Origin: an uncultured Oscillospiraceae bacterium
GTDB lineage: Bacteria > Bacillota > Clostridia > Oscillospirales > Acutalibacteraceae
DNA length: 17,702 bases
Reading direction: 5' to 3'
Assembly: GCA_910588415.1 (NCBI GenBank)
Contig: CAJUPK010000029.1
Span: forward strand, 1-17,702
How positions within the stretch are numbered: position 1 is the first letter of the stretch; each line of letters opens with the position of its first letter. Made by a program: the position numbers and the translations under genes. The notes beneath the pieces were generated by a model. That model did not search any database, was not told the origin of the DNA, and saw nothing but the letters and a program-made list of their open reading frames with translations. Of this stretch, positions 7,318 to 13,913 are shown piece after piece.

Positions 7318-8421
7318 ATGAGCAAGCTGAAGATCGGCGTGGTTGGCTGCGGCGGCATTGCCAACCAGAAGCACTTCCCCGCCATGAAGGCCAACAGCGA
7401 CCTGTGTGAGATTGTGGCTTTCTGCGACATCATCAAAGAGCGGGCGGAGAAAGGCGCGGCAGAGTACGGCGCAGAGGGCGCCCGGGTCTATGAAGATTAC
7501 CATGACCTGATGGCGGACAGCCAGGTGGAAGTGGTCCATGTGCTGACCCCCAACGTGGCCCACTGCCCCATCACCGTGGCGGCCTTTGAAGCGGGCAAGC
7601 ATGTGTACTGCGAGAAGCCCATGGCCCACAACACAGAGGATGCCAAGGCCATGCTGGAGGCCTGGAAGAAGTCTGGCAAGCAGTTCACCATTGGCTACCA
7701 GAACCGCTTCCGGCCCGAGGTGCAGAACCTGAAAAAAGCCTGCGAGGCCGGGGAGCTGGGGGACATCTACTATGGCAAGGCCCATGCGGTGCGCCGCCGG
7801 GCAGTGCCCACCTGGGGTGTGTTCCCGGACAAGTCCAAGCAGGGGGGCGGGCCGCTGATTGACATTGGCACCCATGCCCTGGACCTGACCCTGTGGATGA
7901 TGGACAACTACGAGCCCGCAAGCGTCTCTGGCAGCGTGTTCTGCAAGCTGGGCGGTCTGCAGCAGGCCACAGAGGGCAATGTGTTTGGCCCCTGGGACCC
8001 AGAGACCTACGAGGTGGAGGATAGCGCCATGGGCTTCATCAAGATGAAGAACGGCACCACCATTGCCCTGGAGGCTGCCTGGGCCATCAACATGACCGAA
8101 TCCCGAGAAGCCTCTACCACCCTGTGCGGCACCAAGGCGGGGGCTGAAATCTACTCTGGCATGAGCTATCCCCAAGACAAGCTGGTGTACAACCGGGGCC
8201 GTCACGGCCAGCTGATGAACGAGGAGATTGCAGGCGGCGGGGCTATTGCCTACTTTAAGGGCGGCGCCTCTGCCCCCGGCACAGTGGACAACCGCCAGTG
8301 GCTGGAGGCCATCATGAACGGCACAGAGCCTGTGGTGAAGCCCGAGCAGGCCTTTGTGGTCACCCAGATTCTGGAGGCCATCTACCAGTCCGCCGAGACA
8401 GGCAAAGAGGTGACTTTCTAA
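7318..8421 (+). CDS. Gfo/Idh/MocA-family NAD(P)-dependent oxidoreductase
   Basis: A 367-residue cytoplasmic dehydrogenase that oxidises or reduces a sugar, inositol or related polyol. The N-terminal Rossmann fold opens with KIGVVGCGGIAN (5-16). The family EKP motif is at 99-101 with catalytic Lys100. The substrate-domain signature GGPLIDIGTHALDL (177-190) supplies Asp182 and His186. AGGAGG sits 8 bases before the ATG. Upstream, TTGTAT (7269-7274) and TATTTT (7291-7296) form a weak possible promoter. It converges on a ThuA-domain gene; Gfo/Idh and ThuA proteins often occur together in carbohydrate loci. The substrate is unknown. Confidence 0.93.
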   Translation: MSKLKIGVVGCGGIANQKHFPAMKANSDLCEIVAFCDIIKERAEKGAAEYGAEGARVYEDYHDLMADSQVEVVHVLTPNVAHCPITVAAFEAGKHVYCEKPMAHNTEDAKAMLEAWKKSGKQFTIGYQNRFRPEVQNLKKACEAGELGDIYYGKAHAVRRRAVPTWGVFPDKSKQGGGPLIDIGTHALDLTLWMMDNYEPASVSGSVFCKLGGLQQATEGNVFGPWDPETYEVEDSAMGFIKMKNGTTIALEAAWAINMTESREASTTLCGTKAGAEIYSGMSYPQDKLVYNRGRHGQLMNEEIAGGGAIAYFKGGASAPGTVDNRQWLEAIMNGTEPVVKPEQAFVVTQILEAIYQSAETGKEVTF

Positions 8422-8444
8422 GATTATGAGACGCTGCTAAGGTC

Positions 8445-8491
8445 GTGGGGCGCTGTCCCACACCGCGCAGCCTTTGAAAAGGCTGGCGAAA
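8445..8491 (+). repeat. Structured repeat, copy A left part
   Basis: Two small hairpins follow the oxidoreductase gene: GTGGG...CCCAC (8445-8461) and the perfect stem CAGCCTTT-GA-AAAGGCTG (8468-8485). Bases 8462-8491 are identical to 10940-10969, a 30-base match, which shows this is a dispersed element. Confidence 0.75.
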
Positions 8492-8516
8492 ACATTTATA
8501 GCTTTAGGGAAAAAGA

Positions 8517-8556
8517 AGGAAGGACTGGTTGAGCGCCAGTCCTTCCTAATGTTTTT
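8517..8556. terminator. Bidirectional rho-independent terminator
   Basis: A perfect 12-bp stem, AGGAAGGACTGG (8517-8528) with CCAGTCCTTCCT (8536-8547), encloses a 7-base loop. On the + side AATGTTTTT follows. On the - side the A-tract at 8510-8514 gives a T-run. It lies between the convergent oxidoreductase and ThuA-domain genes and can end both transcripts. Confidence 0.85.
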
Positions 8557-8640
8557 GCAAAGCTTTTGCCAGCGGCAATCTTCCCTGCCCTTGGACCGCG
8601 CAAATGGTTCCCGCCCAGCTGCCATAGAGCCGCCCAGGCA

Positions 8641-8742
8641 GGAGTTTCGTCTGCATTTTCCAAAGGAAAACGAGCGCGTCGACTTGCCGCAGGCAATGTC
8701 GGGCGAAGAGACGAAACTACGGGACTTGCCGTAGGCAACGTC
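8641..8742 (+). repeat. Structured repeat, copy A right part
   Basis: The long stem pairs AGTTTCGTCT (8643-8652) with AGACGAAACT (8709-8718). It encloses TTTTCC-AAA-GGAAAA (8656-8670) and a bulged hairpin GACTTGCC-GCA-GGCAATGTC (8681-8700). A second copy of that hairpin, GACTTGCC-GTA-GGCAACGTC, is at 8723-8742, only four bases past the stop codon of the ThuA-domain gene. The same modules recur at 10814-10933. Nothing protein-coding is seen between 8422 and 8746. Confidence 0.75.
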
Positions 8743-8746
8743 AAGT

Positions 8747-9550
8747 TTAGCCTAGCAGTTCCTCAGGAGATTTCTCAATCATGGGGCTCTCCAGCTTCTC
8801 GATCCACTGGACGGGGGCGGTCCAGCGCACGGCGTTCTCGATAATCTTGATGATAATGGGATTATGGTAGGAGGGGAAGGTCTCGTGGCCGGGCTGGAAG
8901 TAGAAGATGCGGCCATTGCCCCGAGTCCAGGTGGCGCCGCTGCGGAACAGCTCGCCTCCCCGGTACCAGTTGGTAAACAGCAGGTCGTCCGGCTTGGGGA
9001 TGTCAAAGGGTTCGCAGTAGACTTCCTCCTGCTCCAGCTCAAAGGTCTCCGGTACGCCCTGGGTGATGGGGTGGGTGGCGTTCATCCGGTACACCCGGGT
9101 AAAGTCCACCTCCCGCCACTTCAGGTTGCCGCTGGTGCCCAGCAGGTAGCGGAAGGGCTTGCTCAGGTGGGCGGAGTGCAGGGCGATAAAGCCCATGCCC
9201 CGTTGGACCCGCTCTACCACCTTAAAGGCCAGCTGGTCTGGCACCGCGTGGTGGGCCATGTGCCCCCACCAGATGAGTACGTCAGTCTTGTCCAGCAGGT
9301 CGTCCGGCAGGCCAAACTCCGGGTCAAACAGGGTGGTGTAGGTAACCTCCATGTCCGGATTTTTCCGCAGATGGCCAGAGAGAGTAGCCAGCAGGCCCTC
9401 TGGATAGGCCTTTTTCACGTTGGCGGCGGACTGCTCTACAAAGCCCGCCATTTTCTCCCGGAACTCCGGGGGAATATCTGCGGGGACAAACTCCGGGCGA
9501 AACTCGCCCCGCTCCTCTACGGCCTCGTACCAAACTGTTACACGAATCAT
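8747..9550 (-). CDS. ThuA-domain protein (trehalose-utilization-like)
   Basis: A 267-residue protein of the ThuA family, a glutamine-amidotransferase-like fold found in carbohydrate loci, with unproven biochemistry. Family features include the start MIRVTVWYEA, TDVLIWWGHMAHHAV (89-103), GMGFIALHSAHLSKPFRYLLG (119-138) and the C-terminal GHETFPSYHNP (221-231). The open frame runs up to 9655. The ATG at 9548-9550 is chosen because it gives the family's usual N-terminus, AAAGGAG lies 10 bases ahead, and the longer version would overlap the promoter. It converges on the Gfo/Idh oxidoreductase, which probably works on the same sugar or polyol. Confidence 0.9.
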   Translation of the reverse strand: MIRVTVWYEAVEERGEFRPEFVPADIPPEFREKMAGFVEQSAANVKKAYPEGLLATLSGHLRKNPDMEVTYTTLFDPEFGLPDDLLDKTDVLIWWGHMAHHAVPDQLAFKVVERVQRGMGFIALHSAHLSKPFRYLLGTSGNLKWREVDFTRVYRMNATHPITQGVPETFELEQEEVYCEPFDIPKPDDLLFTNWYRGGELFRSGATWTRGNGRIFYFQPGHETFPSYHNPIIIKIIENAVRWTAPVQWIEKLESPMIEKSPEELLG

Positions 9551-9626
9551 TTCTGCGCAGCTCCTTTCGAGATGGATGTATAGGCCTGCCAGGGGAAGGC
9601 CTGCAGCTTTCAAATAGCCTTCTAAA

Positions 9627-9655
9627 AGTATACACCCATTTGCCGTTGCTTTCAA
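9627..9655 (-). promoter_or_regulatory. Promoter of the ThuA-domain gene
   Basis: On the - strand, TTGAAA (9650-9655) and TATACT (9627-9632) are 17 bases apart, a near-consensus vegetative promoter. The transcript should start near 9620, about 70 bases before the ATG. Confidence 0.8.
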
Positions 9656-9666
9656 GGAGTTTTTAC

Positions 9667-9700
9667 AAAAAATCCAGGCGGATAGGGGAGCTGCCCGCCT
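9667..9700 (-). terminator. Distal terminator of vanY
   Basis: On the - strand, AGGCGG (9695-9700) pairs with CCGCCT (9676-9681), followed by GGATTTTTT (T-run from the A-tract at 9667-9672). Confidence 0.65.
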
Positions 9701-9710
9701 CTGCTTTTCC

Positions 9711-9733
9711 TAGAAAATAGGCTCCCCAGAGCC
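9711..9733 (-). terminator. Proximal terminator of vanY
   Basis: On the - strand, GGCTC (9729-9733) pairs with GAGCC (9720-9724), followed by TATTTTCTA. It begins 13 bases after the vanY stop. The stem is short, so the distal terminator may be the effective one. Confidence 0.5.
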
Positions 9734-9746
9734 CCGGGCTTCGGTT

Positions 9747-10529
9747 TTATGCCTCCCCATACTCCTCCAGGCAAATCCCCTGCTGGTACATCTCCGCGGC
9801 GGCCTCTTTGCCCACATAGCGGTAGTGCCAGACCTCCTCCACGGTGCCGGTGATGTCCGTCTTGCCGCCGGGGTAGCGGAAGATAAACCCGTATTTCCAG
9901 CTGTTTTCCTGCAGCCAGAGGAACACATCGTAGGTGGCCCCCTCCACGTCCACCGCCAGGCCCAGCTGGTGTTCGCTGGTGCCGGGCAGGGCCACCCATT
10001 TGCCAGCCTCGGCCTTTGCGTCCTCCTCTGAGTATCCCTGGGACCTGTACTTGCTCACTTCCTGGTCATAGAGCCGCTGCTGTTCCTCCTGGGTGCGGTA
10101 GCCGGAGACCACCCGGGGCAGCTCCTCCCAGTTGCCCTCTCTGGCGGCCTCCAGCATCTCCATGAGAGGGTCATAAATGCGTTCGTCCACCTGCTGGCCG
10201 CCGGGCAGCTCCTGAAGGTTCACGGTGTACCCCTCTGGGATGGGGTTCCAGCGGTTGACCAGCCGTAGGTTCCAGTCTGTGCTGTCCTGGTAAGGGGCTG
10301 GCTGCTGGGGCTGAGCTGGGGGAGAGGCCTCTGGGCCCTCGCCCAGTGCCAGGCTGGGCTGAGCAGCCGGGGAATCCGGCAGCTTGCGCAGATAGTCCAC
10401 GCACCCCATTGCGGCCAGGGAGAGCAGCAGGGCGGCGCAGATTGCGCCCACTGTCCAGGTGGCGATCTGGTTTCTCCGGCGGCGCTGTTGGTATCTGCGC
10501 CTGCGTTCCATGATTTTTTCTGTTGTCAT
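9747..10529 (-). CDS. vanY: VanY-type D-Ala-D-Ala carboxypeptidase, membrane-anchored
   Basis: A 260-residue zinc peptidase that removes the terminal D-Ala from peptidoglycan precursors. The very basic N-terminus (about 8-19) is followed by one TM segment (about 22-44), putting the enzyme outside the cell. A Pro/Gln-rich linker spans about 51-80. The peptidase core carries VVSGYRT (140-146), SEHQLGLAVDV (185-195) with zinc ligands His187 and Asp194, and EVWHYRYVG (232-240) with catalytic Glu232 and zinc ligand His235. The ATG has GGAGG 8 bases upstream. vanR and vanS lie on the same strand upstream, separated by 0.5 kb of hairpins. All active-site residues are present. A housekeeping DD-/LD-carboxypeptidase role is the alternative to resistance. 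Confidence 0.88.
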   Translation of the reverse strand: MTTEKIMERRRRYQQRRRRNQIATWTVGAICAALLLSLAAMGCVDYLRKLPDSPAAQPSLALGEGPEASPPAQPQQPAPYQDSTDWNLRLVNRWNPIPEGYTVNLQELPGGQQVDERIYDPLMEMLEAAREGNWEELPRVVSGYRTQEEQQRLYDQEVSKYRSQGYSEEDAKAEAGKWVALPGTSEHQLGLAVDVEGATYDVFLWLQENSWKYGFIFRYPGGKTDITGTVEEVWHYRYVGKEAAAEMYQQGICLEEYGEA

Positions 10530-10543
10530 GATGGATTCCTCCT

Positions 10544-10574
10544 AGTATCAAAGAATAAGCGTTCCCATTGGCAA
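10544..10574 (-). promoter_or_regulatory. Possible vanY promoter
   Basis: On the - strand, TTGCCA (10569-10574) and GATACT (10544-10549) are 19 bases apart, a long spacer. The -35 and the TTTGATAC core resemble those of the vanR promoter. No copy of the GGTTAAG palindrome found upstream of vanR is present here. Confidence 0.3.
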
Positions 10575-10667
10575 TCCGGCACCCGGGGAGCGAAGGGGAA
10601 AAGTTTTGCCCACTTTTTCAAGAATGGATAAAAAGGGCTGGCTCACATGTAAGGGCTGCGGACGCAC

Positions 10668-10735
10668 AGGACGCGTCCTCCGGCAAGGCCGTGGAGCGCT
10701 GCTCCACACCACGCAAGGGGAACCAGTTCCCCTTG
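10668..10735. repeat. Cluster of three perfect inverted repeats
   Basis: Within 68 bases lie AGGACGCGTCCT (10668-10679, a 12-base palindrome), GTGGAGC-GCT-GCTCCAC (10691-10707) and CAAGGGGAAC-CA-GTTCCCCTTG (10714-10735, 10-bp arms). None is followed by a T-run, so they are not ordinary terminators. They occupy the vanS-vanY gap (10530-11053), in which no gene was found. Confidence 0.75.
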
Positions 10736-10813
10736 ACCCCTTTCTTGGCCATCACCCAGCTAACATAGAACCACTTCCTGCTACCACTCAGCTGCCATCA
10801 TGCCTCCCAGGTA

Positions 10814-10969
10814 GGAGTTTCGTCTGCATTTTCCGAAGGAAAACGAGCGCCTTGCGCGAAGAGACGAAACTCCGTGACTTGCCGCAGGCAATGTCAAAAA
10901 CTCCGTGACTTGCGCCCCTCAGGGCGCAACGTCATCCATACCGCGCAGCCTTTGAAAAGGCTGGCGAAA
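10814..10969 (+). repeat. Structured repeat, copy B
   Basis: GGAGTTTCGTCT (10814-10825) pairs perfectly with AGACGAAACTCC (10862-10873), enclosing TTTTCC-GAA-GGAAAA (10829-10843). Next come the bulged hairpins GACTTGCC-GCA-GGCAATGTC (10876-10895) and GAC-TTGCGCCC-CTCA-GGGCGCAA-C-GTC (10907-10933), each introduced by AAACTCCGTGACTTGC. The element ends with CAGCCTTT-GA-AAAGGCTG (10946-10963). The modules match copy A at 8445-8742 but in a different order. Confidence 0.8.
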
Positions 10970-11053
10970 CTTTTTCCGTTGCTCTCTATGAGAGTATACC
11001 AGATGGGAACCCTTGGTTCTTTAACATTGGCTTGCGTCTTTCCTAAGAGAATC

Positions 11054-12196
11054 CTAAGATTCAGCGGGCAGGGTAATGGTAAAGGTCACAGTTTCGTCGA
11101 TGCTCTCCGCCGCAATGCTCCCCCCATGCAGGGTGACAATCTCCCTGGCAATGGCCAGTCCCAACCCGGCCCCGCCTGTGCGGCTGTTGCGGGCTTCGTC
11201 CAATCGGTAGAACTTCTCAAACAGGGAATCCAGCTTGTGCTGGGGGATAGTCCTGCCCTGGTTTATAAAGCGGAGGACCACCGACCCAGGCCGTTCCTCT
11301 GCCAAAACCACAATTTCCGTATCCGGGTAACTGTAGGCCGCGGCGTTTTTCAGCACGTTTCCAAACACCCTTGCCAGCTTGTCCGGGTCGCCGGGCACAG
11401 TGAGGGCCTCGCTGGCTCGCAGGCTGACCGTGTTGCCGTTCTTCTCCAGCACAGGCAGCAGCTCGTCTGTGAGCTGCACCAGCAGATAGTAGAGGTCCAC
11501 CGGCTCCTTCTGGATGGCTATCTGCTGCAGATTGTAGCGGGTGATGTCGAAGAACTCGTTGATCATCTTTTCCAGCCTGTACGCCTTGTCCAGGGTGATG
11601 CGGGTATACTTGGCCCGCTGCTCTGTTGGCATATCCGGGGCCTCGTCCAAAAGGCTCAGGTAGCCGATGACGGAGGTAAGCGGGGTTTTCAGGTCGTGGG
11701 CCAGATAGGCGATCAGGTCGTTTTTGCGGGTGGTCTCCTCCTTTAACCGGCGCTCATTTTCCAGCAAGGCTGACTTGATGTCTGAAAGCTGCGCGGATAT
11801 CTCGGCCTGCTCCTTGGGGAACACCGTTACGGCGTCGGCGTTGCCTTTCATGTAAGCCCGCAGGCGCTCACTGATGTCGGTGATGGTGCGCTTTTCCTGG
11901 CGTTTGGCGGCGGCCTGGGCGGCCACAAAAGCCGCCGTCAGCCACAAAAGCGTGCCGCCGATGAACACCGCCAGCACAAAGGGCTTCAGCCGCCCCCAGT
12001 TGATGGTGTGCCAGATCTCCCCTGTGCCCTCTACGGGGTTGAAGTGGCCCTCGGTCTGGGTGAAAAAGCCCTCGAACCAATCGATAAAAAAACCATCGAA
12101 CACGTTATCCACCAGAAAATACAGCGCCGAGCAGGCCGCGAACCCGGCGGTGAGCAGCATAAGCAGCTGCAAGATTTTGGCAACTTTACTTTTCAA
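11054..12196 (-). CDS. vanS: VanS-like sensor histidine kinase
   Basis: A 380-residue membrane kinase. TM1 is at about 8-30, a short extracellular loop at 31-71 and TM2 at about 72-95, then a linker and HisKA box YLAHDLKTPLTSVIGY with His167. The run SLLDEAPDMP and ITLDKAYRLE closely follows the enterococcal VanS I recall. The ATPase motifs NVLKNAAAYS (280-289) and GGAGLGLAIA (341-350) are intact. The start is TTG at 12196, overlapping the vanR stop by 11 bases, as expected for a coupled pair; no better start was found in frame. Its signal may be a glycopeptide or cell-wall stress, judged from family only. The sensor loop is short and of unknown specificity. Confidence 0.9.
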   Translation of the reverse strand: MKSKVAKILQLLMLLTAGFAACSALYFLVDNVFDGFFIDWFEGFFTQTEGHFNPVEGTGEIWHTINWGRLKPFVLAVFIGGTLLWLTAAFVAAQAAAKRQEKRTITDISERLRAYMKGNADAVTVFPKEQAEISAQLSDIKSALLENERRLKEETTRKNDLIAYLAHDLKTPLTSVIGYLSLLDEAPDMPTEQRAKYTRITLDKAYRLEKMINEFFDITRYNLQQIAIQKEPVDLYYLLVQLTDELLPVLEKNGNTVSLRASEALTVPGDPDKLARVFGNVLKNAAAYSYPDTEIVVLAEERPGSVVLRFINQGRTIPQHKLDSLFEKFYRLDEARNSRTGGAGLGLAIAREIVTLHGGSIAAESIDETVTFTITLPAES

Positions 12197-12887
12197 TTTT
12201 ATACCCCACTCCCCATATAGTTTTGATGTACCCGGCGCTCTCTCCCAGCTTTTCCCGCAGGTGCCGGATGTGTACCGTGATGGTATTGTTGGACTTCACA
12301 TAGTACTCGTCCTGCCAAATCTGCCGAAACAGCTCCTCGGCGCTGACCACCTGGCCCTGGTTCTCCAGCAAAATCCGCAGGATAGAGAACTCGGTGGGGG
12401 TCAGGCTCAGGGGCTTTTCATCCAGCAGGCACTGGTGGGTCCGGCTGTTCAGCAAAAGCCCGGCAAGGGACAGCTCCTCCGGCTCAGGGACCTCTGCCCG
12501 GCCGGAATTGTACGGATTGTACCGCTTGTACCGCCGCAGCTGGGCCTTCACCCGGGCCACCAGCTCCAGGGGGCGGAAGGGCTTGGTGATGTAGTCGTCA
12601 GCTCCCAAAGTAAGGCCCGTAATCTTGTCGCTCTCCTCGATTTTCGCGGTGAGCATAATCACCGGGTAGGTATGCTTTTCCCGTATCTTCTGGCAGATGG
12701 CAAAGCCGCTGGTGCCAGGCAGCATGATGTCCAAAATGGCCAGGTCCAGCTCTGTGGACCGTATGCAGGCCAGGGCCTCCCCGGCCGTGCAGAATTTGTA
12801 CACCTGGTAATTCTCGTTGCATAGATACAGCTCTACCAGGTCCGCTATCTCTTTTTCATCGTCCACCACCAATATTTTGTCCGGCAT
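12186..12887 (-). CDS. vanR: VanR-like response regulator
   Basis: A 233-residue OmpR-type regulator. The receiver domain has VVDDE (7-11), phospho-acceptor Asp53 in ILDIMLPGTSG, Thr80 and Lys102 (ITKPFRPLEL). The winged helix includes LSLTPTEFSILRILLENQG, SNNTITVHIRHLREKLG and IKTIWGVGYKIEK. These stretches match enterococcal VanR nearly word for word as I recall it. The ATG has AGGAGG 7 bases upstream. The gene has its own promoter and a likely autoregulatory palindrome upstream. It overlaps vanS. In the vanA operon VanR activates vanHAX; here no such genes are present, so vanY and the operon itself are the nearest possible targets. Confidence 0.92.
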   Translation of the reverse strand: MPDKILVVDDEKEIADLVELYLCNENYQVYKFCTAGEALACIRSTELDLAILDIMLPGTSGFAICQKIREKHTYPVIMLTAKIEESDKITGLTLGADDYITKPFRPLELVARVKAQLRRYKRYNPYNSGRAEVPEPEELSLAGLLLNSRTHQCLLDEKPLSLTPTEFSILRILLENQGQVVSAEELFRQIWQDEYYVKSNNTITVHIRHLREKLGESAGYIKTIWGVGYKIEK

Positions 12888-12910
12888 ACAACCACCTCCT
12901 CTTTTCCTTT

Positions 12911-12939
12911 ATTGTATCAAATCCCCCGAGCCCTGGCAA
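12911..12939 (-). promoter_or_regulatory. vanR promoter
   Basis: On the - strand, TTGCCA (12934-12939) and TACAAT (12911-12916) are 17 bases apart, with an extended TGA before the -10. Transcription should start near 12904, giving a very short leader of about 17 bases that begins just before the ribosome binding site. Confidence 0.8.
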
Positions 12940-12959
12940 TGGGGATTTTCTTGGGAAAA

Positions 12960-12978
12960 GGTTAAGGTTTTCTTAACC
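12960..12978. promoter_or_regulatory. Palindrome, possible VanR operator
   Basis: GGTTAAG-GTTTT-CTTAACC is a perfect 7-bp inverted repeat centred about 65 bases upstream of the predicted vanR start. Read as a direct repeat it gives TTAAG and TTAAC 11 bases apart, the spacing used by OmpR-family dimers. It could be an autoregulatory site; this is inference. Confidence 0.45.
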
Positions 12979-12984
12979 AGCCCT

Positions 12985-13216
12985 ATTTTTTCAGAGGCAT
13001 TCCACAGCTTGCGCAGCGGAATGTCGATCATTTTTGCGTCCATCAGCCCCGTTGCCGCCATCTGCGCAAGCACGCCAAAAACCTCGGAACCACCCCCCGC
13101 TCGTTCATCATGCCGCAGTAGTCCAGAGACGGAGCCTCCCGTGGGACACATGGGTTCAGCAGCTGGCGTATATACTCCGACTGGCTGATTTTACACCTGC
13201 GGGCGTTTCGCTCCAG
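12985..13216 (-). pseudogene. Frameshifted MobC-like relaxosome protein relic
   Basis: Two reading frames on the - strand together give a MobC-like sequence. The first (from 13216) reads LERNARRC, then ISQSEYIRQLL, NPCVPREAPS and LDYCGMMNE; this matches the ribbon-helix-helix and linker of mobilization MobC proteins. The second continues with VFGVLAQMAATGLMDA and LRKLWNASEKI, the C-terminal helical part. The switch falls at a run of six C (13093-13098), a classic slippage site. The first frame may extend to 13306. No relaxase (mobA) gene is present. The relic ends just upstream of the vanR promoter. Confidence 0.6.
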
Positions 13217-13329
13217 TCCCCAACCTCCCAGCCGTTTTCTGTACCCCGGTCTCCCGCAGACCCGCTTAGTCTGGCCCCTAGGCCAGATGTGGACCGGGAA
13301 ATCCAAGGACGTTCTATAAAGAGACGCTT

Positions 13330-13359
13330 AAAAAATAGAAAAAACCGGCCCATGCCGGT
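13330..13359 (-). terminator. Stranded terminator on the minus strand
   Basis: On the - strand, ACCGGC (13354-13359) and GCCGGT (13344-13349) form a GC-rich stem followed by TTTTTCTATTTTTTA. No intact gene precedes it for 0.7 kb; it may have ended a gene that has since been lost. Confidence 0.65.
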
Positions 13360-13550
13360 CCACATTTTCGGGCCTAACCGCAGTCCTCCGGATTTGCCTA
13401 AACTGATAGCTGTACCAACCAGCTGAGATGTGTCCAAACAGTGCTATCCGGCGCTATTTGGGCGCTTTTTATACCCTTGAGCTGGTGTCTGACAGTATTC
13501 CGCCCACTGCTTCCACACAGTTTTTCTCCATGTGGGTCAGAAGGAGAAAA

Positions 13551-13573
13551 GGCGTGAGGAAATTCCTCGCGCC
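13551..13573. repeat. 23-base near-perfect palindrome
   Basis: GGCGTGAGGAA (13551-13561) and TTCCTCGCGCC (13563-13573) are inverted around a single A, with one T/G wobble. It lies upstream of the MobC relic, where an oriT would sit in a mobilizable element. No nic site was recognised. Confidence 0.5.
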
Positions 13574-13670
13574 AAGTCTAAAACCACCCTCAAAAATTGC
13601 GCCGCACCACAAAGAATAGCTTAATCTTTCCCCCCAGCCATTTCCTTATACCTCGTTCCCACTGCTCCAT

Positions 13671-13898
13671 AGCATCCAGAATCGGCTGCATAGTCTCACA
13701 GCCCACTTTTTGGGACTGGGTGCCTGCTATATCGGCCGAGCAGAGGAGACCTTTGCTACCGAATACGGCCAAAAGCTCCGCACAGAATGGGCCATCCTGG
13801 AGGATATGGTGCCGATTGGATTCCTGCTTTTAGGCTACCGTAAGGGGCCAAAGCCACATGCCAAGCCGCGGAAAGAAGGGAGAATCATCCGCACATGA
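13671..13898 (+). pseudogene. C-terminal fragment of a nitroreductase-family protein
   Basis: The open frame from 13620 to TGA at 13896-13898 ends with a recognisable nitroreductase C-terminus: LGLGACYIGRAEETFATEYG, then EWAILEDMVPIGFLLLGY and AKPRKEGRIIRT. The upstream 130 or so residues of the family, including the FMN-binding N-terminal part, are missing, and the sequence before residue LGLG looks decayed. A TAG lies at 13617-13619. It is a remnant rather than a functional gene. Confidence 0.75.
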
Positions 13899-13913
13899 CG
13901 GAGGTGGACAGCT

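Noticed and set aside
6463..8205. A 580-codon open frame on the - strand
   Set aside because: It covers two well-supported + strand genes (PPK2 and Gfo/Idh) in antisense, and its translation shows no family motifs.
9551..9655. Longer N-terminus for the ThuA-domain protein
   Set aside because: The extra 35 codons contain the promoter itself (9627-9655), lack a ribosome binding site and precede the family's usual MIRVTVW start.
10668..10963. CRISPR array between vanS and vanY
   Set aside because: The repeats are inverted hairpins of different sequence and length, not regularly spaced direct repeats with unique spacers, and no cas gene is present.
10990..11030. Promoter with TATACT on the - strand between vanS and copy B
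   Set aside because: The -10 is good but no matching -35 lies at 16-18 bases, so it is not supported as a vanY promoter.
10874..11746. A 290-codon open frame on the + strand over vanS
   Set aside because: It lies antisense to a clear VanS kinase with all catalytic motifs, has no ribosome binding site and starts inside the structured repeat. It is a high-GC shadow frame.
13590..13772. A 60-codon open frame on the - strand in the scar region
   Set aside because: About half is antisense to the recognisable nitroreductase tail. The rest (MQPILDAMEQWERGIRKW) could be a relic but matched nothing I recognise, so it is not called.
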